Shown here in pieces: positions 27,047 through 37,815 of a stretch of DNA of 64,000 bases. The notes under the pieces were generated by a model. It worked only from the letters and a program-made list of their open reading frames with translations. It did not search any database and was not told the DNA's origin. The position numbers were made by a program, and so were the translations under genes. The stretch covers positions 2,666,001 to 2,730,000 of the forward strand of contig NZ_CP048021.1 in assembly GCF_010092505.1 (NCBI RefSeq). The letters run 5' to 3'. The stretch is from Virgibacillus sp. MSP4-1. GTDB taxonomy: Bacteria > Bacillota > Bacilli > Bacillales > Alkalibacillaceae. Position 1 is the stretch's first letter; each line of letters starts with the position of its first letter.

Positions 27047-27800
27047 TCGCCATCACTTCCTTCGCTAATTCATTATAAACTTCAGCACCTCGTGATTTTG
27101 GATCATACGTGGTAATTGGTTCTCCATAGCTGGGAGCTTCGCCAAGTCTGACATTCCGAGGAATAATCGCTTGAAAGACCTTATCCTGAAAGTACTTTTT
27201 CACTTCTTCTATAACTTGAATACCCAGGTTTGTCCGGGCATCAAGCATGGTAAGTAATACGCCCTCAATCATTAATGATTTATTCAGTTGTTTCTGCACA
27301 AGACGAACCGTGTTAAGCAGCTGACTTAAACCTTCCAAAGCATAATATTCACATTGAACAGGAATTAATACTGTGTCAGATGCTGTTAAAGCGTTAATGG
27401 TAAGAAGGCCTAATGATGGAGGACAATCAATTATGATATAGTCAAACTGATCTTTAATCGGATCCAAAGCTTTCTTTAAACGAACCTCACGGGAAATCGT
27501 CGGAACTAATTCCACCTCTGCTCCTGCTAACTGTATCGTTGCCGGAATAGAATACAGATTTTCAACTGATGTGGGAACACAAACTTCCTGAGCATCCAGG
27601 TCTTCTATTAAAACATTATATATACACTGATCCATGTCTGCCTTATCGATACCTACCCCACTTGTGGCATTCCCTTGCGGATCTGTGTCTACTAGAAGTA
27701 CTTTATTGCCTGCCTCCGTTAAGGATGCACTCAGATTCACAGAAGTGGTTGTTTTACCAACCCCTCCTTTTTGGTTCGCTATTGAAATGACTTTGCCCAT
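27027..27800 (-). CDS. soj: Chromosome-partitioning ATPase Soj (ParA)
   Basis: 257 residues. Deviant Walker A KGGVGKTTT at residues about 11-19, switch IIDCPPSLGLLT and PVQCEYYALEGLSQLL, as in Soj. ATP-dependent dimer that binds DNA; the monomer inhibits DnaA, the dimer stimulates it, and Spo0J triggers hydrolysis. First gene of the soj-spo0J pair, separated from noc by about 150 bases. Confidence 0.98.
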   Translation of the reverse strand: MGKVISIANQKGGVGKTTTSVNLSASLTEAGNKVLLVDTDPQGNATSGVGIDKADMDQCIYNVLIEDLDAQEVCVPTSVENLYSIPATIQLAGAEVELVPTISREVRLKKALDPIKDQFDYIIIDCPPSLGLLTINALTASDTVLIPVQCEYYALEGLSQLLNTVRLVQKQLNKSLMIEGVLLTMLDARTNLGIQVIEEVKKYFQDKVFQAIIPRNVRLGEAPSYGEPITTYDPKSRGAEVYNELAKEVMANGARVG

Positions 27801-27884
27801 GGTGTCACCTACCTCTATTTCATTCTCTTTTATTCAACAAAGATTTCTCATCTATGTTTAAAAACCCCATCAATAAAAGGAACG

Positions 27885-27931
27885 TGCAGCGAAAACAGAA
27901 CACTGTCGTTACTCGGACTACACGTTGCACA
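27885..27931 (-). terminator. Weak terminator candidate after noc
   Basis: GTGCAGCG (27886-27893) can pair with CGTTGCAC (27924-27931) with one mismatch, and an inner CAG/CTG stem adds to it. A TTTT stretch follows on the minus strand. Imperfect and only moderately convincing. Confidence 0.35.
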
Positions 27932-27954
27932 ATAGATGGGTTACTTCTATTCTA

Positions 27955-28809
27955 TCATTTCTTTTTTGGTATTTTAATTGTTAATTGGTAGTAATCATCT
28001 AATTCTTCTTCATCTGTTTCCAGTTCAATCCCTGTGTCATTCACCATATGGATCGATTGCCGAAGTGTATTCATAGCAATCCTGATATCCTTACTGATCC
28101 CCTTCACACGAGGCTTGGACTTCTTTTTTGGCTTGGGATTTTTTAATTGTTCTATACGAGCCTCTGTCTGTTTTACATTTAAGTCTTTCTCCAAAATTTC
28201 CTTCAGAAGTTTTTCCTGCAACTCAGGTTCTTCCAAAGCAATCAATGCCCGAGCATGGCGCTCTGTAATTTGTTTATTTAAAACAGCCTCCTGTACAGGT
28301 TCCGGAAGCTTCAACAACCTGAGTTTATTAGCAATCGTTGACTGGCTTTTCCCTAAACGTTGAGCGAGCGCTTCCTGAGTCAAGCCGTGCATTTCAAGCA
28401 ACTGACCATAGGCAATCGCCTCTTCAATCACTGTCAGTTCTTCCCTCTGTAGGTTCTCAATAAGAGCTACGGAAGCTGTTTCAGTGTCTGTCATATCTTT
28501 TACAATGGCAGGTATTTGCTCCCAATTGAGATGTTGCGCGGCCCTCCAACGTCTTTCACCAGCTATCAGTTCATATTTAACCCTGTCTTCATCTGTTTTC
28601 CGAATAACAATTGGCTGTATCATGCCATGTGTATGAATGGTTTGCGCCAATTCTTCTATACGGTCCTGGCTGAACGTTGATCTCGGCTGATACTGGTTCG
28701 GTTGAATTTCACTTACTGGTATCTGGACAACTTCTTCCTGATGACTTTGGTCTTTTTTGCCCGTATCCTGTTTTTCACCCACTCCAAAGAAACGATTTAA
28801 TGGATGCAT
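27955..28809 (-). CDS. noc: Nucleoid occlusion protein Noc
   Basis: 284 residues, a ParB paralogue: NQYQPRSTF, the CTP motif [13 protein letters not shown], a helix-turn-helix ([23 protein letters not shown]) and a C-terminal dimer domain. An N-terminal amphipathic stretch [13 protein letters not shown] is the membrane-targeting helix of Noc that keeps Z-rings off the nucleoid. Location next to rsmG and upstream of soj is typical. No Noc-binding palindrome ATTTCCCGGGAAAT was found in the window, as expected if these sites lie across the chromosome. Confidence 0.96.
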   Translation of the reverse strand: MHPLNRFFGVGEKQDTGKKDQSHQEEVVQIPVSEIQPNQYQPRSTFSQDRIEELAQTIHTHGMIQPIVIRKTDEDRVKYELIAGERRWRAAQHLNWEQIPAIVKDMTDTETASVALIENLQREELTVIEEAIAYGQLLEMHGLTQEALAQRLGKSQSTIANKLRLLKLPEPVQEAVLNKQITERHARALIALEEPELQEKLLKEILEKDLNVKQTEARIEQLKNPKPKKKSKPRVKGISKDIRIAMNTLRQSIHMVNDTGIELETDEEELDDYYQLTIKIPKKK

Positions 28810-28880
28810 CCCCTTACATCACCTCTTTCGTAACAGTACCTTACTACTATTTCTTGGATGATTGCTGAATTTCCTGCCAA

Positions 28881-28896
28881 TGTTTCACGTGAAACA
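28881..28896. other. parS: parS site 3
   Basis: Perfect TGTTTCACGTGAAACA, extended to AATGTTTCACGTGAAACATT. It lies 71 bases upstream of the noc start. The rest of the 28810-29134 gap is AT-rich with no gene. Confidence 0.97.
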
Positions 28897-29048
28897 TTTA
28901 CTCAAAATCTATTTAATTTTCCTATTCTGCGCCAGCTTATGTATAAAACAGATAGATATGGTATTTAGAACAAAAATAAAATAATACCCTGAAATTTCGA
29001 AACAACAGATAGCTGATGTTGCTATGCAATTCTATTAAAATAGCAAAA

Positions 29049-29072
29049 ACGCAGCCCTTTTAACGGGAGCGT
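29049..29072 (-). terminator. Probable terminator after rsmG
   Basis: On the minus strand ACGC-CCC pairs with GGG-GCGT around a short loop, with one bulged base on each side, and is followed by TTTT. Located about 60 bases past the rsmG stop. Confidence 0.5.
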
Positions 29073-29134
29073 CCAGTTGCAATAATAATTATATTTTATC
29101 ATATAATAGATAGAAATACAGAAAATCGCCGAAA

Positions 29135-29851
29135 TTAAGTGATTGGATTTTTATTAGGAGTTCCTGGTTTTCGCGGAAAACGTTTTGGTGTTTGTTTTAC
29201 TTTGTCTATTTCAGCAATGTAACGTTTGCTATCTTCCTCTGGCAATGGAAAGTCATAAATACGCTTCCATTCCCCGCCCAGCTGCTGGACAGCTTTTTCA
29301 GCCTCTTTTTCCTCTTCCTGAAATTTGGCCCCTTTCATAGCCAAAAAGGTGCCTCCAACTTTCACAAGTGGCAGGCATAATTCACTAAGGACAGACATTC
29401 TGGCTACCGCACGGGCAGTTACCACATCAAATTGCTCACGAAACGCTTTATTCTTACCAAATGTTTCAGCTCGATCATGATAAAAGGCTACATTCTCTAA
29501 ACCTAATTGATTTGCTAACTCATTTAAAAATGTCACTCGTTTTTTTAATGAATCAACAATGGTGATCTGCAGCTGAGGGAAGGCAATTTTAAGGGGCAGG
29601 GACGGGAAACCCGCTCCTGCACCTACATCACATACCTTTAAAGGCTTATTAAAGTCATAATAAAAGGAAGCAGAAAGTGAATCAAAGAAGTGTTTTAAAT
29701 ACACTCCTTCCTCATCAGTGATGGAGGTTAAGTTCATTTTGTTATTCCATTCCACTAACATTTGGTAGTATTGATCAAATTGCTCCAACTGCTTTTGATT
29801 TAGTTCCATTCCTCTTTCATTCAGACTCTGCTGGAAGGTTTGTTTATCCAT
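29135..29851 (-). CDS. rsmG: 16S rRNA (guanine527-N7)-methyltransferase
   Basis: 238 residues; Rossmann-type SAM-binding motif [16 protein letters not shown], then [12 protein letters not shown] and [12 protein letters not shown], as in GidB/RsmG. It methylates G527 in the 530 loop; loss gives low-level streptomycin resistance in several bacteria. Start: ATG 29851 with GGAG 8 bases upstream; a TTG two codons earlier is the alternative. It lies 14 bases after mnmG, last gene of the mnmE-mnmG-rsmG unit. Confidence 0.96.
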   Translation of the reverse strand: MDKQTFQQSLNERGMELNQKQLEQFDQYYQMLVEWNNKMNLTSITDEEGVYLKHFFDSLSASFYYDFNKPLKVCDVGAGAGFPSLPLKIAFPQLQITIVDSLKKRVTFLNELANQLGLENVAFYHDRAETFGKNKAFREQFDVVTARAVARMSVLSELCLPLVKVGGTFLAMKGAKFQEEEKEAEKAVQQLGGEWKRIYDFPLPEEDSKRYIAEIDKVKQTPKRFPRKPGTPNKNPIT

Positions 29852-29865
29852 ATCCAATACTCCTC

Positions 29866-31752
29866 CTATTCATTTGAAACGCGGGCGATATTCCCCTGCT
29901 CTATATAAACCAGGAGGACGGAAACATCAGAAGGGTTTACACCGGAAATTCTGGAAGCCTGGCCCACAGATAATGGACGGACTTTTTTCAGTTTTTCTCG
30001 GGCTTCAGTTGCTATTCCCTGAATCGCATCATAATCAATATCAACAGGAATCGTCTTATTATCCATCTTTCTCATTCTTTCAACTTTCTGGTTGGATTTT
30101 TCAATATATCCTTCATATTTAATCTGAATGGCAACCTGTTCTTCAACATCCAGTGGCAATTCTTCTTCTGGCTCACTTAAGTGTTTAATTATTGAGTATG
30201 TGACTTCCGGCCGTTTTAAGAGATCTGCTGCACTGACCGCTTCTTTTAGTTCACTTGCTCCTGCGTCTTTTAACACCTGCTGGACAGCGGATTCCGGCTT
30301 AATAATTTTTTTCCGCAGCCGCTTCTTCTCTAATTCAACCAAACGTTTTTTCTCAACAAATTTCTGATAACGTTCGTTGGAGACAAGTCCCATCTGATAA
30401 CCGATTTCAGTCAGTCTCATATCTGCATTATCATGTCTTAATAGCAAACGATACTCTGCGCGTGAGGTGAGCAGACGATACGGTTCATTCGTTCCTTTTG
30501 TCACGAGGTCATCGATGAGAACACCGATATAGGCCTGAGAACGATCTAAAATGAGGGTATCTTTATCCAGAGCCTTGGCAGCAGCATTTATACCAGCCAT
30601 AATTCCTTGCCCTGCTGCTTCTTCATAGCCTGATGTTCCGTTAATTTGACCTGCCGTAAATAAGTTTTCAATTTTTTTCGTTTCTAATGTTGGCCATAGC
30701 TGTGTAGGTACTATGGAGTCATATTCAATTGCATAACCAGCCCGCATAATTTCAGCATTTTCCAGACCCGGGATGGTTTCAAGCATTTTCTTCTGTACGT
30801 CTTCAGGCAGTGATGTAGATAATCCCTGAACGTATACTTCATCCGTATTTCTTCCTTCAGGTTCCAGGAAAATCTGATGTCTTGGCTTATCATGGAAACG
30901 GACGATTTTATCCTCAATAGATGGACAATAGCGAGGTCCTGTACCTTTTACCGCACCTGAATACATGGCAGACCTGCCCAGATTTTCATCAATAATACGG
31001 TGTGTGAATTCTCCTGTATACGTTAACCAGCAAGGCAATTGATCAGTAATAAAGTCCGTTGTTTCATAGGAGAATGATCTTGGCTCTTCATCTCCAGGCT
31101 GAATTTCCGTTTTAGAATAATCAATGGAATGACTATTTACACGTGGTGGAGTTCCAGTCTTAAACCGAACCAGATCAAATCCGAGTTCATCCAGTTGTTC
31201 AGATAATGTGATGGTGGGCCTTTGGTTGTTCGGACCACTTTCATAAGAAATATCCCCAATAAGAACTTTACCTCTCATAAATGTACCTGTGGTTACGATA
31301 ACGGTTTTGGCATAATAAACAGCCTGTGTTTCCGTTATAACCCCTTTACACACCCCATCTTCCACTAATAAACGTTCGACCATTCCTTGTCTTAACGTTA
31401 AATTCTCCTGATTTTCCAATGTCTTTTTCATTTCTGACTGATAGAGTACTTTATCAGCCTGAGCGCGTAAAGCCCTTACAGCTGGGCCTTTACTGGTATT
31501 AAGAAGTCTCATTTGAATATGAGTTTTATCAATATTTTTACCCATTTCCCCGCCAAGTGCATCAATTTCCCGTACAACTACTCCCTTGGCAGGGCCACCA
31601 ATCGATGGATTACAAGGCATAAACGCAATTAAATCCAAATTTAATGTTAACATAAGGGTTTTGGCCCCTCTTTTTGCTGAAGCAAGACCTGCTTCTACTC
31701 CAGCGTGGCCAGCACCAATGACGATAACATCATATTGCCCGGCATCATACAT
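29866..31752 (-). CDS. mnmG: tRNA uridine-34 carboxymethylaminomethyl enzyme, FAD subunit
   Basis: 628 residues. N-terminal FAD-binding [17 protein letters not shown], conserved [33 protein letters not shown], and a C-terminal helical domain ending [10 protein letters not shown]. It works with MnmE to install cmnm5 on wobble uridine 34. 23 bases after mnmE. Confidence 0.98.
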   Translation of the reverse strand: MYDAGQYDVIVIGAGHAGVEAGLASAKRGAKTLMLTLNLDLIAFMPCNPSIGGPAKGVVVREIDALGGEMGKNIDKTHIQMRLLNTSKGPAVRALRAQADKVLYQSEMKKTLENQENLTLRQGMVERLLVEDGVCKGVITETQAVYYAKTVIVTTGTFMRGKVLIGDISYESGPNNQRPTITLSEQLDELGFDLVRFKTGTPPRVNSHSIDYSKTEIQPGDEEPRSFSYETTDFITDQLPCWLTYTGEFTHRIIDENLGRSAMYSGAVKGTGPRYCPSIEDKIVRFHDKPRHQIFLEPEGRNTDEVYVQGLSTSLPEDVQKKMLETIPGLENAEIMRAGYAIEYDSIVPTQLWPTLETKKIENLFTAGQINGTSGYEEAAGQGIMAGINAAAKALDKDTLILDRSQAYIGVLIDDLVTKGTNEPYRLLTSRAEYRLLLRHDNADMRLTEIGYQMGLVSNERYQKFVEKKRLVELEKKRLRKKIIKPESAVQQVLKDAGASELKEAVSAADLLKRPEVTYSIIKHLSEPEEELPLDVEEQVAIQIKYEGYIEKSNQKVERMRKMDNKTIPVDIDYDAIQGIATEAREKLKKVRPLSVGQASRISGVNPSDVSVLLVYIEQGNIARVSNE

Positions 31753-31775
31753 GATCGACCGCTCCTTACTTTCTC

Positions 31776-33152
31776 TTATTTTCCTAAACAGAACTGTGAA
31801 AATAATTGGTCAATTAAGCTTTCTTGAACAGTATCCCCAACTATTTCTCCTAATATCTCCCACGTTCTCGTTACATCGATTTGAACCATATCAATCGGCA
31901 TACCTGCTTCCATACCTTCCATAGCTTCTTTCAGGGTTCTCTTAGCATCCTTTAATAATTGAACATGTCTCGCATTAGATACATAGGTCATGTCCGCGTT
32001 ATTTAAGTCCCCTTCAAAGAAAAGATCCGCTATTTCAGACTCCAGCTGGTCAATTCCCTGTTCATGAAGAATAGAAGTTTCAATAATAGAAGCCTTTTCA
32101 GCGGTTTCTCTTACTTTATCCAAATCTAATTTTTGCGGAAGATCTGTTTTATTCACAATCACCAGCACATCCATACCGCTCGCTGCTTCAAAAAGCCGTC
32201 TATCTTCTTCGGTAAATTCCTCGCCATAATTTAAAACGAGTAAAACGAGATCTGCCTCTTTTAACACCTGGCGCGAACGTTCCACACCAATTTTTTCTAC
32301 AATATCTTCAGTATCCCGAATGCCGGCTGTATCCACCAGCCGCAATGGAATCCCTCTCACATTTACATACTCTTCAATAACGTCCCTTGTGGTTCCTGGT
32401 ACTTCAGTAACAATGGCCTTATTTTCCTGGGCAAGGGCATTTAATAAGGAAGACTTCCCTACATTTGGCCGACCAATAATCGCCGTTGCAATGCCCTCTC
32501 GTAAAATCTTGCCCTGCTTAGCTGTTTCAATCAGCTTTTCGATTTGATCATAAACCTTTTGCGATTTTTCGATCAGTAATTGGTTGGTCATTTCTTCAAC
32601 ATCATCATACTCAGGATAATCGATATTGACCTCGACATGAGCTACAGTCTCAAGAAGCTCCTGTCTCAGAGTATGAATCAGTTTAGATAAACGGCCGTCC
32701 ATCTGTTTTAAAGCAATATTCATCGCCTTATCAGTTTTTGCACGAATTAAATCCATGACGGCTTCAGCCTGAGATAGATCAATCCGTCCGTTTAAAAAAG
32801 CTCTTTTCGTGAATTCACCAGGTTCAGCAAGTCTTGCTCCATTTGTCAGAACCAGCTCCAGAACGCGATTAACTGAAACCATGCCGCCATGGCAATTAAT
32901 CTCAACAATATCTTCACGTGTAAATGTCTTCGGTGCCCTCATAACGGTCACCATAGATTCTTCAACCAGTTCATTGGTTTCAGGGTCAATCAGCTTGCCA
33001 TAATTAATGGTATGGGAGGATACTTCATGAAGGTCTTTTCCTTGAAAAATATTGCTGGCAATGGAAACTGCTTCATCACCACTTAGCCGAACAATCGAAA
33101 TGGCCCCTTCACCTACAGGAGTTGAAATCGCCGCTATCGTTTCTGTATCCAT
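31776..33152 (-). CDS. mnmE: tRNA modification GTPase MnmE (TrmE)
   Basis: 458 residues: N-terminal tetrahydrofolate-binding domain ([16 protein letters not shown] type), helical domain interrupted by a G domain with [21 protein letters not shown] and NKTDL, and the C-terminal catalytic CLGK tail. Partner of MnmG, activated by K+-dependent dimerisation of G domains. It heads the unit transcribed toward rsmG and is separated from jag by a strong terminator. Confidence 0.98.
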   Translation of the reverse strand: MDTETIAAISTPVGEGAISIVRLSGDEAVSIASNIFQGKDLHEVSSHTINYGKLIDPETNELVEESMVTVMRAPKTFTREDIVEINCHGGMVSVNRVLELVLTNGARLAEPGEFTKRAFLNGRIDLSQAEAVMDLIRAKTDKAMNIALKQMDGRLSKLIHTLRQELLETVAHVEVNIDYPEYDDVEEMTNQLLIEKSQKVYDQIEKLIETAKQGKILREGIATAIIGRPNVGKSSLLNALAQENKAIVTEVPGTTRDVIEEYVNVRGIPLRLVDTAGIRDTEDIVEKIGVERSRQVLKEADLVLLVLNYGEEFTEEDRRLFEAASGMDVLVIVNKTDLPQKLDLDKVRETAEKASIIETSILHEQGIDQLESEIADLFFEGDLNNADMTYVSNARHVQLLKDAKRTLKEAMEGMEAGMPIDMVQIDVTRTWEILGEIVGDTVQESLIDQLFSQFCLGK

Positions 33153-33327
33153 CCTTCCACCCCCTTCGTTTGATGTTTTTTTATCTCAAATATTACTCAT
33201 TTTTTTATTCACTAACTTATTAGGTTATCATAAACCATCCCATATGAAAAAGCATATGACTTCATAGGCGAGCTGTTCAACTATTCCTATTTTACACAAA
33301 CCCATTTACTCCCATACAAGCCCAAAC

Positions 33328-33375
33328 AAAACACCTTCTTTTATAGTGAAAATCGCTTATAAAAGAAGGTGTTTT
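33328..33375 (-). terminator. Terminator of the rpmH-rnpA-yidC-jag unit
   Basis: Perfect 18-bp inverted repeat (33328-33345 with 33358-33375, core ACACCTTCTTTTATA), 12-base loop, A/T tracts on both sides. It stands about 70 bases past the jag stop. Confidence 0.9.
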
Positions 33376-33447
33376 AAAACTTATCATATAATTTTAGCTT
33401 TCGTTATGGTGAAAAGCTGGTAAAAAGAGAAATTTCACTGTTACGGA

Positions 33448-34065
33448 TTATTCCGGTTTAATGACAACGCGTCGATTAGGTTCAGCGCCATCGGAGTACG
33501 TAGAGATATTATGATTATGCTGTAAAGCTGTGTGAATAACCTTCCGTTCATAGGATGGCATGGGTTCCAGATAAACTTCCTTTTGAAGACGGACAGACTT
33601 TTTCGCCAGACGTTCGGCCAGCTGTTTTAAAGTCTCACTCCGTCTTTCCCGGTATCCTTCAGCATCTACAATTACAGCTTTATAACGGTCTGTATCCCGA
33701 TTTACAGCAAGCTGCGTCAAATATTGTAAGGCATTCAGGGTTTGGCCCCTTTTACCAATTAGCCTGGCTATTTTCTCTCCGGTAAGGTTATAGTATATTT
33801 CCTTATCGTTTTCCTTTATCTCTATCTCCACCGGATTCCCCATTTGCTTAGCAATCTCACGTAAATATTCATCACCGGACTGGGATTGGTCCGGTATTTC
33901 TGTAACTTTTACGATTGCAGGTTTGGATCCAAAGACACCAAAAACCCCTTTTTTTCCCTCATCAATAACCTCTACGTTCACTTGATCATCCGATGCATCC
34001 AATTGACCTAATGCCGTTTGAATAGCCTCTTTAACCGTTTGGCCTGTAACAGTTACTTGTTTCAC
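33448..34065 (-). CDS. jag: RNA-binding protein Jag (KhpB)
   Basis: 205 residues: Jag N-terminal domain (about 1-50, TVTGQTVKEAIQTALGQL), KH domain (about 70-140, with GKRGQTLNALQYL) and R3H domain (about 142-203, with HTALQHNHNISTYSDG). It binds RNA and is linked to cell elongation and wall synthesis. GTG start at 34065, 15 bases after yidC; the pairing with yidC is conserved across Firmicutes. Confidence 0.95.
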   Translation of the reverse strand: MKQVTVTGQTVKEAIQTALGQLDASDDQVNVEVIDEGKKGVFGVFGSKPAIVKVTEIPDQSQSGDEYLREIAKQMGNPVEIEIKENDKEIYYNLTGEKIARLIGKRGQTLNALQYLTQLAVNRDTDRYKAVIVDAEGYRERRSETLKQLAERLAKKSVRLQKEVYLEPMPSYERKVIHTALQHNHNISTYSDGAEPNRRVVIKPE

Positions 34066-34080
34066 TTTTTCGCTCCCCCA

Positions 34081-34833
34081 TTATTGTTTTTTCTTGTATG
34101 GACGATGAATTAACAAGGTTTGTCCAACCATAAAGATATTTCCGACTACCCAATACAGGGCAAGTGCAGATGGGAAGAATGCAGCAATAACACCAATCAT
34201 AAGCGGCATTACGTAAAGCATCATTTGCATTTGCGGGTTTTGAGCCGCTGTTGCATTACTTGCCATCATAAGTTTTTGCTGTAAGAACGTTGCTCCGGCT
34301 GCCACCAGCGGTAAAATGTAATATGGATCCGGACTTCCCAGTTCAAACCATAGAAAAGTACCTTCTTTTAATACTTCTGAACGGTAAATTGCATGGTAGA
34401 AGGCAATTAAAATAGGCATCTGTACAAAAATCGGCAGACAGCCTGCCATAGGATTGACACCATGCTGCTGGAACAGATTCATGGTTTCCTGCTGCAGTTT
34501 CTGCTGTGTAGAAGCATCTTTAGAGCTGTATTTCTCTCTTAATTTCTGCAACTCCGGCTGAATTTCCTGCATAGCCTTTGAGGATTTTAATTGTTTTACG
34601 TTTAATGGAACTAAAATTAAACGAATTAAAATTGTTACAATGATAATCCCGATTCCGTGACTGCCACCAAAGAAGTCAGAGACATATACAATTAATTGGT
34701 GTAATGGCCATACAAAATACTTAGCCCACCAACCTCCTGTGTCTTCAGTTATCGGTGTATTGACATCCATACAGCCTGACAGGAAGACAACCATTCCCAG
34801 TAAAGCTGTAATCAACAGTATCTTTTTTCTCAA
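34081..34833 (-). CDS. spoIIIJ: Membrane insertase YidC/OxaA, SpoIIIJ type
   Basis: 250 residues. A lipoprotein signal with lipobox FLSG-Cys21, then five transmembrane helices with the conserved TM1 Arg in VTILIRLILVPLN, the cytoplasmic hairpin KLREKYSSKD and GCLPIFVQMPIL. It inserts membrane proteins; the SpoIIIJ paralogue is also needed for forespore gene expression. Start: TTG 34833, with AAGGAGG 8 bases upstream; the frame is open further, but those codons have no site. Second of the rnpA-yidC-jag trio. Confidence 0.95.
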   Translation of the reverse strand: MRKKILLITALLGMVVFLSGCMDVNTPITEDTGGWWAKYFVWPLHQLIVYVSDFFGGSHGIGIIIVTILIRLILVPLNVKQLKSSKAMQEIQPELQKLREKYSSKDASTQQKLQQETMNLFQQHGVNPMAGCLPIFVQMPILIAFYHAIYRSEVLKEGTFLWFELGSPDPYYILPLVAAGATFLQQKLMMASNATAAQNPQMQMMLYVMPLMIGVIAAFFPSALALYWVVGNIFMVGQTLLIHRPYKKKQ

Positions 34834-34936
34834 GCACCCTTCCTCCTTAAATACAAACACTCATTTTGCATCCTATGTATTACAAACTTCATTCTATCAT
34901 TGTTACCTGTCTCATTCTATATAAAAATTAGCCTAT

Positions 34937-35278
34937 TCACTTTATAAACAATTTTGATTTTCGAAATACATGGGATACGCTTTTTTTTACTTGGAAAAAG
35001 TTCAGTTCCCGGGCAGGATATCTGGCTATAATCACATAATCATACTGCTGCTTGATTTCATGATCCAGTTCTAACAGAGCCTGTCTTATATAACGTTTGA
35101 CCTGATTTCTTAAAACAGCATTTCCAAGCCGCTTTCCAACAGACAGCCCTACCCTGAAATGCTGCTGCTCTGGTTTATGATAATAATAAAGAACAAATTG
35201 ACGATTTGCAAAGGATTTTCCTTTTTTAAAAACCGTTTGAAACTCTTTATTCTTTTTAATTCTATAAGCTTTTTTCAT
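34937..35278 (-). CDS. rnpA: Ribonuclease P protein component
   Basis: 113 residues, with the RNase P protein signature LGNAVLRNQVKRYIRQALLE. It assists RNase P RNA in 5' maturation of tRNAs. Between rpmH and yidC as in almost all bacteria; the gap to rpmH (about 255 bases) is longer than usual and holds a repeat copy. Confidence 0.97.
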   Translation of the reverse strand: MKKAYRIKKNKEFQTVFKKGKSFANRQFVLYYYHKPEQQHFRVGLSVGKRLGNAVLRNQVKRYIRQALLELDHEIKQQYDYVIIARYPARELNFFQVKKSVSHVFRKSKLFIK

Positions 35279-35420
35279 CCCCTATTCACTCCAACAAAAC
35301 AAAGACATCATTGCTAGTATTTCCAATTGAACAATGGTAAATAACTTGGCGGACTACAATATTTTTTTCCTTATTTAAGGGATGCTGGTTCCAACTGCAT
35401 CTGATCCTTTAAATCGTTAT

Positions 35421-35471
35421 AAAGTGAAACTTCCATCAGTGGAGTTTTTCCATCCCCAACTGATGGTTAGT
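35421..35471 (+). repeat. Dispersed repeat, copy 2 (hairpin form)
   Basis: AAAGTGAAACTTCCATCAGT at 35421-35440 continues to GGAG and is followed after a short loop by an opposing arm CCAACTGATGG (35456-35466). The copy upstream of walR shares the first arm exactly. It lies between rnpA and rpmH, inside what is usually a tight operon. Confidence 0.75.
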
Positions 35472-35535
35472 GATAAAAATCAAATACAATATCTATTTTA
35501 AACTGAAAAAAAGACCACTGATGGATTCAGTGGCC

Positions 35536-35670
35536 TATGCGGATAAATTCTTTCTTCCCTTACGACGACGACGAGCTAAAACTTTACGGCCATTTTTAGA
35601 GCTCATGCGTGCTCTAAAACCGTGAACTTTGTTACGTTTACGTTTTTTAGGTTGGTACGTACGTTTCATT
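35536..35670 (-). CDS. rpmH: 50S ribosomal protein L34
   Basis: 44 residues: [20 protein letters not shown], then [24 protein letters not shown], the standard L34 sequence and length. The first gene on the minus side of oriC, with AGGAGG before the ATG and a near-perfect promoter upstream. End coordinates may be off by one base. Confidence 0.97.
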
Positions 35671-35785
35671 ATATATACACCTCCTGAGGAAAGTTGTATT
35701 CAGTTATTGAAGATTACCGTTCAGTAATCCAGAAACACCTTTCCATACCTGAAGCAGGCATTAAAGGCGTAAGACAATCCAGTTC

Positions 35786-35815
35786 ATTATATATAAATTA
35801 CATATAAGATGTCAA
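35786..35815 (-). promoter_or_regulatory. Strong rpmH promoter
   Basis: On the minus strand TTGACA (35810-35815) and TATAAT (35786-35791), both exact consensus, 18 bases apart, about 115 bases before the rpmH start codon. Confidence 0.8.
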
Positions 35816-35933
35816 TAGTAAGAATAGTCAGGGCTGTCTTTTTAGAACTCTATTTAAAAAACTTCCCCAGGTTTTAAAAGTGAACCTTCAAGATCCATTT
35901 TATTCTCCAGATCTTATGATTTTGTTATGTCAT

Positions 35934-36349
35934 TCATCCACATTTTTATCGAGACATCTTTTTTAAAATAATCCCCATTGTGAATAACTCATAAATACCG
36001 CCTGCACAACTTATCCACACGCTTTGTCGAATAAATTTATTCTCATATTTTCTATCCACAGCAAAAATCGACATTTTATACACAAAATCTAGTGCTGTGA
36101 ATAATTTCTTTCTACAACCCGTTGAATTTGTGGATAACTAAGTAAATCGCATTGAAACTACGGGTTTTATTTGGTATCATATTTGTGTTTAACTAGTTTA
36201 TAAATGAATTTGCATTTTATCTTTTCCACAGACTGTGGATAATGTGTGGACATTTATTCACAGATATGTTTACAGGGTTATGCACAAAAGTGTGGATAAT
36301 GTCGATAATTGTCTGATCTCCTTGTGAGTTCATGAATCTGTTATCCACA
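35934..36349. other. oriC: oriC, upstream DnaA-box cluster (rpmH-dnaA)
   Basis: Ten exact TTATNCACA boxes. Forward: 36011, 36076, 36254, 36278 and 36341. Inverted: 35979, 36096, 36129, 36234 and 36291. Two near matches are TCATCCACA at 35934 and CTATCCACA at 36052. This corresponds to the incA/incB part of a bipartite Bacillus origin. It also covers the dnaA promoter, giving autoregulation. No gene lies between rpmH and dnaA. Confidence 0.95.
36152..36180 (+). promoter_or_regulatory. dnaA promoter inside the DnaA-box cluster
   Basis: TTGAAA (36152-36157), 17 bases, TATCAT (36175-36180). An inverted DnaA box at 36129-36137 sits just upstream and several more follow, the expected layout for repression by DnaA. 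Confidence 0.6.
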
Positions 36350-36464
36350 GCCTGGATCGGGTTTTTAGTTATCATTTCCTGTCTTTTAACTGTCCTTATC
36401 CTTATTTTATTTCTGTAATGTTTTATTATGACTATTTTCTCCTCAGGGAAAAGAGGTGATCGTT

Positions 36465-37814
36465 TTGGAGAATATTCAAGAATTGTGGAAAAAAACACTG
36501 GAAACGATTGAAGGTAAAATCAGTAAACCCAGTTTTGATACATGGCTTAAGTCCACCGAAGCAAAATCCATTGAAAAAGACACCATTGTAGTTGCAGCAC
36601 CTAATGAATTTGCACGTGATTGGCTGGAAAACAGTTACTCCACGCTGATTTCCAATACTCTGCATGAAGTAACTGGCAGCAAACTGAGCCCTAAGTTTGT
36701 GATTCCTGAAAAGGAAAAAGCTGAAGAGGATACAAAAAAGCCGGTTAAACCAGCTCCGAATATTTCTGGTTCCTCCAATCAATCGACAAAAACCATGTTA
36801 AATTCAAAATATACCTTTGATACTTTTGTTATAGGATCGGGAAATCGCTTTGCACATGCAGCTTCCTTGGCAGTAGCGGAAGCTCCGGCGAAGGCTTACA
36901 ATCCTCTGTTTATTTATGGAGGAGTCGGACTGGGGAAAACACACCTGATGCATGCAATTGGACATTATGTGATTGAACATAATCCCCAGGCTAAAGTTCT
37001 TTACCTATCATCAGAAAAATTTACGAATGAATTTATTAATTCTATTCGTGATAACAAAGCGGTTGATTTCCGGAACAAATACAGAAATGTCGATGTTCTA
37101 TTAATTGATGATATCCAGTTTTTAGCGGGCAAGGAGTCAACCCAGGAGGAATTTTTCCATACATTTAATTCTTTACATGAGGATAATAAGCAAATTGTGA
37201 TTTCAAGTGACCGCCCACCTAAGGAAATACCGACATTGGAAGATCGTCTGCGTTCACGATTTGAATGGGGATTAATTACGGATATTACCCCTCCGGATCT
37301 CGAAACAAGAATTGCTATTTTACGTAAAAAAGCGAAAGCAGAAGGATTGGACATCCCAAATGAGGTTATGCTTTATATTGCTAATCAAATCGATACCAAT
37401 ATTCGAGAGCTTGAGGGTGCACTGATTCGTGTCGTGGCTTATTCATCATTAATTAACCAGGATATCGATGCTTCCATAGCAGCCGATGCCTTAAAAGACA
37501 TTATCCCTAGCTCAAAGCCCAAAAAAATTACGATTCAGACCATTCAGGAAACCGTTGGCGAGCATTACAATGTTAAACTGGAAGATTTTGCGGCCAAAAA
37601 GCGGACAAAATCCATCGCATTTCCACGCCAAATTGCTATGTATCTGGCCCGGGAGATGACTGATTATTCCCTGCCTAAAATCGGCGAAGAATTTGGAGGC
37701 CGTGACCATACAACCGTGATTCATGCGCATGAAAAAGTAGCGAAAATGATTGCAGATGACCAGCAGCTTCATAGGGACATCGATGAACTTAAGGAAAAAA
37801 TGAAACAAGGCTAG
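36465..37814 (+). CDS. dnaA: Chromosomal replication initiator DnaA
   Basis: 449 residues: domain I (about 1-75), a variable linker (80-108), the AAA+ domain with Walker [10 protein letters not shown] (152-160), Walker [11 protein letters not shown], and a C-terminal box-binding domain with the [14 protein letters not shown] signature. The start chosen is TTG 36465 (then ENIQELW, as in the family). AAGAGGTGATC lies right before it, and the GTG at 36456 overlaps that site. It binds TTATNCACA boxes and melts the origin. Confidence 0.98.
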   Translation: MENIQELWKKTLETIEGKISKPSFDTWLKSTEAKSIEKDTIVVAAPNEFARDWLENSYSTLISNTLHEVTGSKLSPKFVIPEKEKAEEDTKKPVKPAPNISGSSNQSTKTMLNSKYTFDTFVIGSGNRFAHAASLAVAEAPAKAYNPLFIYGGVGLGKTHLMHAIGHYVIEHNPQAKVLYLSSEKFTNEFINSIRDNKAVDFRNKYRNVDVLLIDDIQFLAGKESTQEEFFHTFNSLHEDNKQIVISSDRPPKEIPTLEDRLRSRFEWGLITDITPPDLETRIAILRKKAKAEGLDIPNEVMLYIANQIDTNIRELEGALIRVVAYSSLINQDIDASIAADALKDIIPSSKPKKITIQTIQETVGEHYNVKLEDFAAKKRTKSIAFPRQIAMYLAREMTDYSLPKIGEEFGGRDHTTVIHAHEKVAKMIADDQQLHRDIDELKEKMKQG

Positions 37815-37815
37815 C

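Noticed and set aside
33160-33440. DnaA-box cluster in the mnmE-jag gap
   Set aside because: I checked because DnaA binding has been reported near trmE in B. subtilis; only one weak TTTTACACA-like match was seen here.
34985-35020. Possible Noc-binding site at TTCCCGGGC near 35008
   Set aside because: It is not a palindrome matching ATTTCCCGGGAAAT; only the central CCCGGG is shared, and it lies within rnpA.
36217-36498. Minus-strand open frame across the oriC boxes
   Set aside because: It is made of DnaA-box sequence, has no ribosome site, and overlaps the start of dnaA.
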